Positions 11,549 to 22,370 of a DNA stretch of 64,000 nucleotides are shown piece by piece. How positions within the stretch are numbered: position 1 is the stretch's first letter; every line of letters begins with the position of its first letter. Location: the NCBI GenBank assembly GCA_964023205.1, contig OZ026835.1:15520414-15584413 (forward strand), read 5' to 3'. Under the pieces are notes generated by a model that searched no databases, had not been told where the DNA came from, and saw only the letters and a list, made by a program, of their open reading frames with translations. Made by a program: the position numbers and the translations under genes. The stretch is from Lutraria lutraria (Eukaryota; Mollusca; Bivalvia; Venerida; Mactridae).

Positions 11549-12297
11549 CAGGGTCTTTTAATTGAATGGTCTGGACTCGTGCTCTTCAGGAGCTTATCTT
11601 TGTATAAACATCAAGTTGTGCTGTCGATACTTAGCGGAGAGCTTTTTTCACGTGTGTATAGAGAACACACAACTTTTCTATTTCCATTAAGTCAAAAACA
11701 AGAAATCGAAAATTTAAAATAAAATCATGAATTAACGGAGTATTGATCTTTCTAAAATGTGTTGCAAGCATTTCGGCGATAGATGATTATTAAAAACGGA
11801 ATCACTTACTAAAAATAGTAAAATTGGTAAAACTCAAAATGGCGACTTCGTCAAAAAGGCTCAAATGTATCATTATTTCTTAGCATCGGAATCAATATGA
11901 AAAAGTAACTGCATGATTTACTTCAACAACCTTTAAAAGACTACATCACTCTATAACTTAAAAGGGTTATATTTACTTACGAAAAATACACGCTTTGCGA
12001 CAACAATCTAGATCTGGGCTTAAAACGAGTTTTCGTCCATTTATGTACCGTCGGATTTCAACATGAATAAATGGATTTTGTCCTAAGAAATTGGTCAAAT
12101 TAGAAGGAGATACTTACGATCTAACTTTTCGTGGAGCTCTACACCAATAAAATGATTAGTAATTTGTGAATATTTGGGTATCTATTTCAATGCGATCTTC
12201 ACCGTTTCACAATGACGGCCATCTTGCGCGCGATCACGTGATCGCTACACAACGCTTTAATTTACGGAGTCCAGACCCTTCTATTTGAGTGACCCTG
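11549..12297. mobile_element. hAT-like non-autonomous element, 749 bp
   Basis: Ends are CAGGGTC and GACCCTG, with further inverted similarity around GTCTGGACTC. It is flanked by TTTGTAG at 11542-11548 and 12298-12304. Units B and C have a single uninterrupted CATTTGTAGTAAAATAA here, so the empty site is visible. CAGGG ends with a 7-8 bp duplication suit hAT elements. No transposase frame inside. Confidence 0.75.
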
Positions 12298-12910
12298 TTT
12301 GTAGTAAAATAATATCCCTTACAACCATTTTGAATGCAGTTCTCAATGCCTATATGAAGTTAATTTGATAACAAAGAAAATAAATATATGAACAACGGAT
12401 GTATGTGTACATGTATGAAGTGTACACGTGTTTGTACAAAACAGTGTTAAACATAGTTCAATTTTGCATAAAACATTACATGTTGTGGGTGTAGATTGTA
12501 TATAAACACCAATATTTTGGTGCAGTCTTAATGACCCCTTTTGTTGAAGAGGTATATTCCACAGCGGAAAAATTTTATGAACTCTTATACATAGCAATTA
12601 AATAACTAACGATTTCATTACGCTGTGTAACTACAAGGGGCGATCCAGAATTTATCCTATTTATCAATGTTTTATCATCTTGTTTCCAAGTTGTCATATT
12701 ATCATGTTCATTTTTTAAAAGAAATACGAATGACACAAAAAAGACATGTATGAGTACCCGGCGTACTTGTATATTCCATGCTGACCTGATTTCAACGAAA
12801 AAGTACTCCGTTTTTTTTCATTTGTCATTTCCTTTTTATTTCTTTATAATAATTTATTACATTGGTAATATTAAAATATTCTAGGTACAGTACATCTTTC
12901 TATATACAGT

Positions 12911-12916
12911 TGTATT
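12911..12916 (-). terminator. Mutated polyadenylation signal of unit B
   Basis: At the place where units A and C have AATAAA, unit B has AATACA. This is consistent with relaxed constraint on the relic. Confidence 0.5.
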
Positions 12917-13076
12917 CAAGAAGTGCGGCCAGCTAATACAAATATTTACAGTATACTAAGTATTTACAGTCAATCAGCGATAGAAAAATAACTGATCAGC
13001 ACAAAATGTTTTAGTTTGTCACGTTAACCGTTCTTATACCTGCTGATGTCAGGTGAACACTTTTCTTGTCTAAATC

Positions 13077-13599
13077 TTAGCCACTGTTCACGTGAGCATA
13101 TGTGTCGTCATCAACCACTGAACATTGGTTACACTGTGTACCGGTATGGTCATAGCATGTTTCTGTCATGTCATAATCATTAGCATCCACTCCAACGTTC
13201 TGGACATGCGCTTCTAGTGTATTATAAACATTGTCAGTATCTTTGTTCAACCGATGACGACGATGTTCACTGTCACCGTTGGTGAAATGAGAATAAGTTG
13301 ATTCGTCTTCCTGGTGAACTGTTGCTGTGTAAGTTGCGTGTGAATATGTGTCATTGTCATATGATCTGGGATTGCCATTCTTGGTTTTGTTTTTACTCAC
13401 ATTCGTATGCAATGTGTCATATTTATTATCGCCTGTAGCTGAGGTCTCGGGAATAAGTCCAGGTTCTGTATCAACGTTGTTGGCAATATCAGCTTGATAA
13501 TCTTCAGGAATATCATCGCAATCTATATGTTCTTCGCATTGTGTTGGTTGTTGTTGTTGTTGGTTAACAGGACAAGCATGTGAAGATCCTTTTCGTCGC
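13077..13599 (-). pseudogene. Orphan receptor tail exon (unit B relic)
   Basis: Same length (523 nt), acceptor and stop position as the tail exon of unit A, and fully open. It differs at scattered residues: the first motif is CDDI instead of YDDI, and YSHF replaces YSHV. Upstream, similarity to the units stops about 80 nt past the acceptor, where LINE 3' sequence begins. No transmembrane, stalk or 51-nt exon exists before the 5' flank resumes near 15480, so no receptor can be assembled here. It could still be spliced onto another unit, because the acceptor is intact. Confidence 0.65.
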
Positions 13600-13684
13600 C
13601 TGTAAACAAAATCAACGCATTTAACTCAGGCGCTATTGGGAGATTTTTTCAATGTTAGGTTTGTCTGTCATTAATAATTCAATG

Positions 13685-13875
13685 CCTTAAGTGAAACAGT
13701 GATCAAAGTAAAGTAGTGTTATCCTTGGTGTTGGAAGCACGTCATGGTTTAATTTTGTTTTATTTTTGTCTTTCTATCTTAATATTGTTGTTATTTTAAT
13801 TTATATGTTACATGTTTTATCTATACATTATTAACAATGCTTCCTATGCCGTAATCAATCAATCAGTCAATCAAA
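13685..13875 (+). mobile_element. LINE 3' end with AATC tail
   Basis: T-rich stretch ending in a tandem AATC/AGTC tail at about 13853-13873, a form common at the 3' end of RTE-like LINEs. It begins where unit B stops matching units A and C, so this insertion or an associated deletion probably removed the receptor body. Confidence 0.45.
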
Positions 13876-14579
13876 ATGTGACCCTGGGGTCAAAATTGAA
13901 CCTGCTATGGGGATCACTTGATTGTATGTATCAAACTATTTTTTAAAAAAACCAGAAGACATAGAGCTTAGTATATGAAAGAAGATTGTGCAGGGCCGAG
14001 TTGGTACTCAGCAAATAGATCAATGTCATCTTGTTTAATATTTGTAGTTTAGACATTCTTTGATATTAAAATACATGATATCAACATACATTTTATTTTT
14101 TTCAGCATCAGTACATGTGTCCCTCATTGATAGATTTAGAAAAAAGAAGCCCTTGAATGATTTGAAATGTTTGGAAATGTTTGCAATAATAAAGATAATC
14201 AACACTATCTTTGTGCGTGTATATCCTGCTCCTGTTTTCATTCACATTTCTGCCCTGGGATCCCACACAATCTGTCACTGATGCTTTAGATTGGCGCATT
14301 TTATGTACATTTATTGTAATGAAAATCTACCATTTAGGATATTTGACATCAAGAACATCCACACCCCCAAGGACAGCCAATTTCCTCAAATGTCTAATTC
14401 CCCTATATAATCCCGCACCCCCCCCCCCCCGTCAGGGGGGGAACGGGAAAACATTGATAAGTGCATAATCTCTATCATAAGATGCATCAACATCTAATTT
14501 CGGATTTTATTCATAGGCAGCGGGGAAAAGTCAGGAGAATATACAGACGCTTGATTTCATTTAATTGTTAACCCAAACA

Positions 14580-15370
14580 ACTAGTCACTTATTAAATCAA
14601 AGCTCTGAAGGTTCTGCTGTTGTTCGGAACTACAAAGTAGATACAAGTTGAATTTCTTTGTAGGTTAGGGTATTGGGCTGACTTTTGATTCAGATCAAAG
14701 TGCCTGTAATACGCTTTTCTAAACCCGCCATGCTATTGTTAAAGTTGTCCCCGTTCCATGTGCTTTCAGTACTTTGATTTATGTTCACCAAAAGTAGTTC
14801 AGCATTCAGCATATATAGTCTGCATTACCTGCCTCTTTGTATACTCAACGTATGCAGATAGTAATATCTCATACATGAAGACATGCTCGAAGAAAAGTTA
14901 CACGCTCTAAGCATTAAATTAATCGATTAAAATGTTCCGATAAACCACATTTTAAATATTTGGTTGATTCACAGTTATCAAAGCATCGTCCGTGAATTCA
15001 ACGATTACTTCTATATGTTTACAATAGAAGCTAAGAACCAGAATAAATTAACATAAACAGCACGTAAATTCTAGCCTCATCCTTCCTTGAAATGTGTGTA
15101 ATATTGTAGTAATCCGAGGGAGAGGATTGTTTAGATTTTTTACGACTGTTTTGTATTGGTCCTTTTATGATTTTGCATAGCCAACTAATTTTGACTTGAA
15201 TGCACGTACTATTTGAATTTGTATTTATGCCATTGAATTGAAAAATTGAAACTATGTTCGTAGGCGGGAGGTTAATGGAAGCTCTTCGGTATTCCGACCG
15301 ACTGTTGAGAAATGGTCTTAACTTTGTGTTCGTACAACAAAAATAAAGTTTACATTTCGCACTGTATGTG
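14580..15370. repeat. Duplicated block, partner of 42480-43310
   Basis: Collinear with 42480-43310 from CTCTGAAGGTTCTGCTG through TGCTTTCAGTAC to the T-rich end. A 114-codon minus-strand open frame here (15031-15375) is broken by insertions in the partner, so I regard the block as noncoding. Confidence 0.7.
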
Positions 15371-15677
15371 GTCATTTATACATTCTCAATTCATTTATGT
15401 ACGTCAAAGTCTGTTTATGGAAAATGAGCTGCATGACGTCACGGTATAATGTCAGCGCAGTACAGAGGTTGAAAGTTGATCCTATATCAGTGTAAAATAC
15501 GAAACAAACAAAAAAAGATCCGTTAGCTCTTTCTATCATAGTTAAAATAATATATGTTTAATTGTATGATAATGTATTTATTCAACCTGTGTAATCGTTT
15601 GAGGAAAGTAAGAGTATAGTTTATAAAGCTGAAGGTTGTTTAGCCCACAAATATTGGATCACGTAATACTGGCGTCA

Positions 15678-17953
15678 CACTGTCCCGAAGTTGACAGCAT
15701 ATGTCCACACGAATGTGGAATTTTGAACTTCGCGCGAAATTGGCCCCGATCCTAGTCAACAGCCAAATCAACAGCCGAATCAAGTGCGATGCCTTTCGAA
15801 GATCACACGATGGCACCCGAACCAGACACGAAGGCAGAACGAAGATATGCATTTTTATTAAGATGTTTACCCGCAGGACACACGAAGGTTACACGATTGC
15901 TAGACGACGTCGTATTGAGAGTACGATGCCTTCAAACCAGCTCACGAAGGCGTCATGTGACCTCCCGATGGTAAAAATATTTGACTGACGGTGGGAAATT
16001 TAATTGGTGAATGGTCAATTTAATTAACATGCCACTGAAGTCATAGAGAAATAGGGTAAAGAGGCTGCTCGGTAAATGAGTTAAGAAGAGGAAAACATAG
16101 GCTACTGAGTAGACTTCACTGAGCCTCCAACCACAGAGAGGGGCATAAAATCAATGCAAAGATACTTGTATTCTGCGTCGACCAGGGCCATGGGACAATG
16201 AAAAGAAGCCCTTGTAGTTACTGTAGACAGACCCACTGTTCCAAGGACAGGTGACCACCACATGCTTGCCATTCAAAGCACCACGGCAATGTGGAAATTG
16301 TCATCTCTTCTCGAACTACTCAGCAATGGCGGTTAACTTTTCAGTTGTAGTAGGACATTGGATCACTTCAGCCACAAACTTCACATACTTCATTTATAGT
16401 AAAGAATATGGTGTTTGTACAAGTTGGAGGACAAGCTGGAATAGTTGTAACCGCCGGCTAGATGTCGTAGGGTGATAGGTTTAGACCGGGAGGGAGAGGC
16501 TTTCTGTATCATGTGTCCTTCTCTTCAGTGCGACCTTCTATCCTTCGCCAAACTAAATCGTAAAGGCCCCCGGGGAAGCTTATGTAGAAGGCATTCCTAT
16601 CTTCTGTCCTCAGCTCCATTAGAAGGATGCTATAATGGTCATAGCTTTCTCTTCTTTTATCAGACAGTCATTTCCTGACACATATAGACCTATGTTTCCT
16701 CATTCGCCTCGGGTTTTCTTTGCCCTGGAAATAAAAAGCAAAACAAAATAAATACATTATCTAATGCTAGTGTGACCCTCTAAATGGTTTCGAAGAACCC
16801 AATACTGTATTACGTGGGTTTAATCCAGGGATTGAAATGGCAAGTGCGTGGCCACAAGTTCATAATATGAACAAATCTGTTAAACAAGAACAGTCAATAA
16901 TAAATTATATGTAGATCATAATGCAAAAGTTACCTTGATTTTCACTATGTAGATACAGTCTACTACCCTGTGTATATGTACGCTGTGAAAGTAAAATGGC
17001 GAGTGCGTGTTGTAACAGTGAACTATGGGTTGGGTGATATAATTATAATACATTATTAAGATAAATATTAAATATGACCGTGCCATCCCGGACTGAAAGA
17101 ATGTTAGTATTGATGATGATAATAATGAGATGATATATTTGTGACCGTGATAAAACTACTAATAAATTAGTAATAAATAATAACAAAATAACCCTGTCAC
17201 ATAAAAAAGGCAAATAGCAAGAAAAGGCAAAATGAAATAAGACAATTTTACCTTTTAGAGGACGTACTTGGCCTGTTAGAGTTGTTTATCATGCTTTCTA
17301 AGGTATATCAAAAGGTTGTCTCATCATCAAAGTATACCATTCTGCAGGAACTGAATTATGGTTAAATGTGATTGCAGCGCTGAGAGTAACACAAACCTCT
17401 GTTCTGTAGAGTTGCTCAGGACTGACTAAGGAATGTGCTCTATGAATGGCCTTTTATATATTCATAACACTTGTGAAACGCTTGTCACCGTAGTTCCATT
17501 TCGATGTCATCGTACTATAATACGATGGCTACACGACGGCATTGCGAGGGCTTCACGTAGTCGTGATGCCTTCTTAAGACAATCGGGCGGCTTCTTGTTT
17601 TACTCGTATTGTCTTCGTATGGCAAAAATGTCCGATGGCACTGATGATTACACGAAGGAAATACGAGGATGACACGATTAAACAAGATGCACTCACGATG
17701 GCAGTACGAAGGGCAAAATGAACACACGATTTCAAAACGAACATGATCCTTCGCGTGGACCTTCGGGAACTTTTTGTCATGCCAAAGATTTTGTCACCGC
17801 TCACGAAGTTGGTGCCGAAGCCTGAGAAACTCCACCGGCGGTCATACGATGACCTAATATGCCCTCACGAATGGCCCGATGTTATCAAGACCAGACCCGA
17901 ATTTGAACATTTCCTTAATCGTGTGTCCATCTGGTGTCTACTTCGGGACAGTG
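15678..17953. mobile_element. PIF/Harbinger element with long imperfect inverted ends
   Basis: The ends carry CACTGTCCCGAAGT in opposite orientation (15678 and 17953), with diverged inverted similarity for at least 60 bases. Both arms are rich in CACGA-type words. A broken Harbinger transposase lies inside. In unit A the flanks are contiguous around 4600-4640, so this is an insertion into the unit B 5' flank. The expected 3-bp TWA target duplication could not be fixed because the outer ends have decayed. Confidence 0.7.
16165..16480 (-). pseudogene. Harbinger transposase remnant
   Basis: DDE nuclease core of a PIF/Harbinger (HARBI1-like) transposase. Visible: TAIAE then FEKR, then GALNGKHVVV, NSGSVYSNYKGFFS and, after a one-base frameshift, MALVDAEYK. 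The family consensus has GA(L/I)DGKH, so the first catalytic Asp is Asn here. In-frame stops precede FEKR and follow it. Clearly inactive. No MYB-like partner gene was seen. Confidence 0.8.
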
Positions 17954-18059
17954 AAGGACTATCCAATGGAACGGTGCCCAATTAAGTCTATAAACTTTAA
18001 CGGTTGGTCATATTCCCCAGAAAAAAGAAGAAATCATACTTGCAACAACATGAGGTAAT

Positions 18060-20400
18060 ATTAAAATACATATAAAACATTTAAATTTGTAACCTTAGCT
18101 TAGATATGCCAATAGAACGGGTCACATGTCTACAGATTTTGCTGTATACCCTTCAGGTATGTTTCGACACAGTCCAAAACAGGTTTCAGCCTATTATTCG
18201 TGTTCAGTAAGCAATTTATTTATTTAGGTTTAAAATTCTGTTTTTCAACAATGATTTATTTATATACGGCGGCCGATTTACTTAAACAGATTTCCCGGAC
18301 TGTATTCGAACCAATACTAACTTATCCTTCCATAAGGAATCGGTAACTTCTCCACATGTGGAGGAAAATCGACATAGTTGTCAAATTTTCATGAAAGGAA
18401 ATGACCTACCGCGATAGGGAATTGAACCCGGGTAACCGGGTTGCCAATCAGTTCATGAAACGCATCATGTTTAATGTAACAATTACAAAATGTAATCAAA
18501 GTACTGAAAGTACTGTCGGACTTGATTTTTACCATACGAGGCAAAAGAGAGAAATGTGTACCCACATCGTTCGAGCCCATACAAATATTTAAGCATTTAA
18601 AATTACGGACCGATTTTTCATTCATATTGTAACGCAGGTCATAATTATGCACGTAGGTAAATGACATACGCTAGGGCTTTACTATAGTCCCTTTGCTAAA
18701 ATTTTAAAATGAAAAAAGCCTGATATTGGAAAGTTTAATGATTAGCACATTAATTTAATTGCATTAAAAACTCTTTATTGTACACAAACTAGTGACCAAC
18801 ACTTCAGTAACAGTAAATACAAACATTGATTCTTCTGGTCTTAACACAACAGAACATTGTCGCATTGAACACATTCAGGGTCACTCAAATCAAAAAGGTC
18901 CTGACACAGTAGAGTAAGACCTATATGACCTATAGTTAACCCGATGTTGCATGAAATTCAGACGTGATTATGTAATTCTAAATAATCTGGCGTAAAAGGA
19001 ACTCTTAAACTGTAATTTTTAAAAGCACGTATCCAGTAATTTACGTTCGTATTTAGCGACTCGAATTATTATTCGTAAGCCGCGGTTTAAACATTCAACC
19101 TTCCATGTTTACCTGACATGAACTCATTCAATAAATCAAACTCCCCACATCGGTTACGCTTTGCTACTAGCCACTGCGGGGAGTGAGTCTATAAATAGCG
19201 ATTCCGTCATCAAACTAACACTAGTTGGTATGAATATCACAGAAATACGATTAGAGTAGAATTCGCTTTGTAATATTAAGAAATGTTAGAAAGGCACAAA
19301 ACACATACATCGATGGTAGATTGTTGCAAATGCATGAATACGTCCGTAGAGATGTTTCTGAACTATCGAACGAAAACCGAAAGTAGAACTACTTTTACGG
19401 CAAGATATTTTATTGGACAGTGGATACGCGGTTTTAATTCTACGCATTTGAATATCTCATGTATCTATCGACAAGCACTTATTTAGATACATGACTCTTT
19501 CCATGTAGTTACAATAAAATGATCTGAAATATATTTAGATCTGGCACACTTAATTTGGGAAAGATTCCAGATACTTCTATATAATCACACCATTTAGTTG
19601 CGTACTATTTCCTTTATGCGGCATTCTTTTAACCAAGCTGTTATGGAGTCCAGCGACAAAATTTTGATCAACGATTACAAGGACTTGATTTTGATAAAAA
19701 TCAAGTCCAAAAATGTAATTGTAGTGAGAAATGTTTATACATGTATTTAGAATTGTAGCAAATCATATCTGCTTAAGTCTTTCTTGTTCTAGTTATAATA
19801 GTTTTGTTCTAGAAGTAATCTGTACATGGAATGCATCATAAGTGTTTATTTTTAAATTGTGGCTTGACAGAAATATTGTTTCCTTTAGCGCGCAAAAACT
19901 CAAAATTTAGAACTAGATGAGATAGAGTTGTATAGCTAGTATTAAAAAGTGCTAATAATTGAAAAAAAGTATATATACCTTTAATTGAGCGAACACACAT
20001 AAGCATTTGTAGTAAAATAATATCCTTTCCAACCATTTTGAAATATGCATAAGTTATCAATGCATGTATGAAGTTAATTTGAAAACAAGGAAAATGAATG
20101 TCTGAACAACGGATGTATGTGTACATGTATGAAGTGTATACGTGTTTGTGCAAAACAAATTCAAGACAGTGTTAAACATAGTTCCATTTTGCATGAAACG
20201 TTACATGTTGTGGGTGTAGATTGTACATAAAACTCCAATATTTTGGTACAGTCTTAATGACCCCTTTTGTTGAAGAGGTATATTCCACAGCGGAAAAATT
20301 TTATGAACTCTTATACATAGCAATTAAATGACTAACGATTTCATTAAGCTGTGTAAATACAAGGGTGATTCAGAATTTATCCTATTTGTCAATGTTTTAT
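18060..20400. repeat. Receptor-unit 5' flank, copy B
   Basis: Collinear with 10395-12660 and 35345-36300. Includes the SINE-like segment at 18110-18470 and the intact empty site of the hAT-like element near 20008. About 1.2 kb (18480-19700) has no counterpart in copy C, and I see no gene in it. Confidence 0.7.
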
Positions 20401-20737
20401 CTTCTTTCAAAGTTGTCATGAATATTTTTGTAAGACAATCTTTTATCTTAAAATAACCCTCCACATAAGTACCAATGAAACTGATTTTTCCTCTTTTTTG
20501 ACTTTAAAAGCGTTTATTTTTTTCTGTTGTTAACTTACACTCCTCGTGATTTATTTTGCTTATGTTGAGAATCTATACATTGGTTATCATTACTCCTCAG
20601 TTAGGATAATGCAACGTTAGTGACGTTTCATTTTATGCGTACACAACAGTTTACAATCATTGTCTGAACAGGTTAAATGGGTTTATAAGAAACGAATATA
20701 GTATTATAGTTTAGCAATGAAATTGTAGTTGACCGGT

Positions 20738-20815
20738 TGGCGAAGTTGGCAAAGCCTTTTAGAATTGCTCGGGAGCGAAAATTTTATCGCGAGTTCGAAT
20801 CTCACTGGTTGTCTC
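20738..20815 (+). other. tRNA-like sequence, not a convincing tRNA
   Basis: GACCGGT and ACTGGTT could form a 7-bp acceptor stem, GGC...GCC a D stem, and GAGTTCGAATCTC resembles a T arm and B box. No good anticodon stem is present and the T stem has a mismatch. More likely a SINE head or tRNA pseudogene than a functional tRNA. The rest of 20405-21523 shows nothing I can support. Confidence 0.35.
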
Positions 20816-21523
20816 TATTTTCCTTTCATTTTTCAACTTTACCTCACTAATACTTTACCGCAAATAATTTATCGTTACGTACATAGGTAGGTTTGTTGTA
20901 ATATTAAATAGTAAACTGTAAAGAAAAATAAAGCATTATTGTCCTGTGTAACTCTAAATATGTCGTGCACAAGTACTTGACGTATTAGTATCGTGCACAA
21001 GTAGTTCGTGCCAACTTATCTGAAGGCAATTGAATGTGTGTATATGTATGCAGTCCGTTAAGTAATCTTAGCTTATATGATCCCACCAACTAGCTAAATA
21101 TGGCTGAAATTGATCGACATTTAATAGCGAAACCAATTGTAATTACCAGAATATCGACAATTCACAATTCTTCATCATGTAATAGATGCATGTAAAAATG
21201 ATATGTCAAACGATAAAATGATAATGATATAAACACTAGATCTTTTGTATAAATCTTTTTTAAAAAAACACGACTAAATTGACTTTTTTTGGAAATAGAA
21301 AATAATTTGCGAAAAAATACTGATATTTTTAACAACAATTAAATGTAACAGACAACAACATTACCAAATGCGCTACGCCGACTTTTGATGTTTTTATCGA
21401 TATTTGTATATTACATAGTGAGCCTACCTGTCGAATGATAATTTGTACAAAATGACAACGGTTTTACACCGTAATATTAGTGGTGGACTCGACCACCGTG
21501 TCACTCTATAATTAGCCTAACTG

Positions 21524-22364
21524 TATGGTGGCTGATTTCTGCCATTTCATATCTTCGTGTGTTCGCCCCCAAAAGTCACAGCACGACGACACGAACACAT
21601 GACAAATTGTTAATTTATCGCTTTCGACCTTAGAGGGCGAATACACGAACACACGAAATATTGAAGGCGAAATAACGATATTTTGATAGGCGAACACACG
21701 AAATCTTCTCTTGTATAGTTTCGTATCGGCGGGTATGAAATCTTCGTGTCGGCGCCCTATATTTGTCTTGTGTTCGTTTCTTCGCCTCAAAAGGCGAAAG
21801 GCGAAGACACGACAATTGGCCAATTTTCGTATCGTCGTGCCGTCGTGCTTCGTCCCGAAGGACGAAGACACGAACACATGATATTGTGCAATGTTTCGTG
21901 CCGTCATGTCTTCGCCTTCCGGTAGACATGCGCAGAACCATCACACATATTATTGAATTGCAAAACTATTACACGAAATATCAGATTTATGGTTCTGCGC
22001 ATGTCTACCGGAAGGCGATGACACGACGACACGAAACATTGCAGATTATCGTGTGTTCGTGTCTTCGTCCTTTGGGGCGAAGCACGACGACACGATAATT
22101 AGCCTATTGCCGTGTCTTCGCCTTTCGCCTGTCTAGGCGAAGACACGAACACACGACAAATATAGGGCGCAGATACGAAGATTTAATACCCGCCGGCATT
22201 ATCGTTATTTCGCTTTTAATATTTCGCGTGTTCGTGTATTCGCCCTCTAAGGTCGAAGGCGAAGACACAATAAATAAGAAATTTGTCGTGTGTTCGTGTC
22301 GTCTTGCTTTGACTTATAGGGGCGAACACACGAAGATATGAAATGGCAGAAATCAGCCACCATA
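21524..22364. mobile_element. Palindromic CACGA-rich element, 841 bp
   Basis: The ends are TATGGTGGCTGATTTC and its inverse, flanked by TAACTG at 21518-21523 and 22365-22370. Both arms run about 400 bases and are full of GAACACACGA and GAAGACACGA words alternating with unique stretches. The inner part is a tighter hairpin around TTCCGGTAGACATGCGC (21917 and 21995). No transposase. The short open frames in it mirror each other across the palindrome and are not genes. A 6-bp duplication does not assign it to a superfamily by itself. Confidence 0.8.
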
Positions 22365-22370
22365 TAACTG

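Larger units (their letters stand above)
10395..12660. repeat. Receptor-unit 5' flank, copy A
   Basis: Resumes unit A after the LINE and is collinear with 18060-20400 and 35345-36300. The shared order is a SINE-like segment, a ~130-bp stretch around GTTTTGTTCTGGAAGTAATC, the CATTTGTAGTAAAATAA stretch, and a TGACCCCTTTTGTTGAAG region. No supported coding sequence. It may hold the upstream regulatory region of the receptor genes, but I see no clear promoter motif. Confidence 0.75.

Noticed and set aside
14035..14468. Four overlapping open frames on both strands
   Set aside because: No domain, no splice context, mutually overlapping; includes a poly-C run.
15031..15375. 114-codon minus-strand open frame
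   Set aside because: The paralogous block at 42480-43310 has indels that break it, and no domain is recognisable.
15701..17985. Several Arg/His-rich open frames on both strands
   Set aside because: They are readings of the CACGA-rich arms of the Harbinger element.
20738..20815. Functional tRNA gene
   Set aside because: Acceptor and D stems are possible, but no anticodon stem forms and the T stem is mismatched.
21512..22098. Overlapping open frames of 104-131 codons on both strands
   Set aside because: They mirror each other across the 841-bp palindrome and consist of reading the CACGA words.
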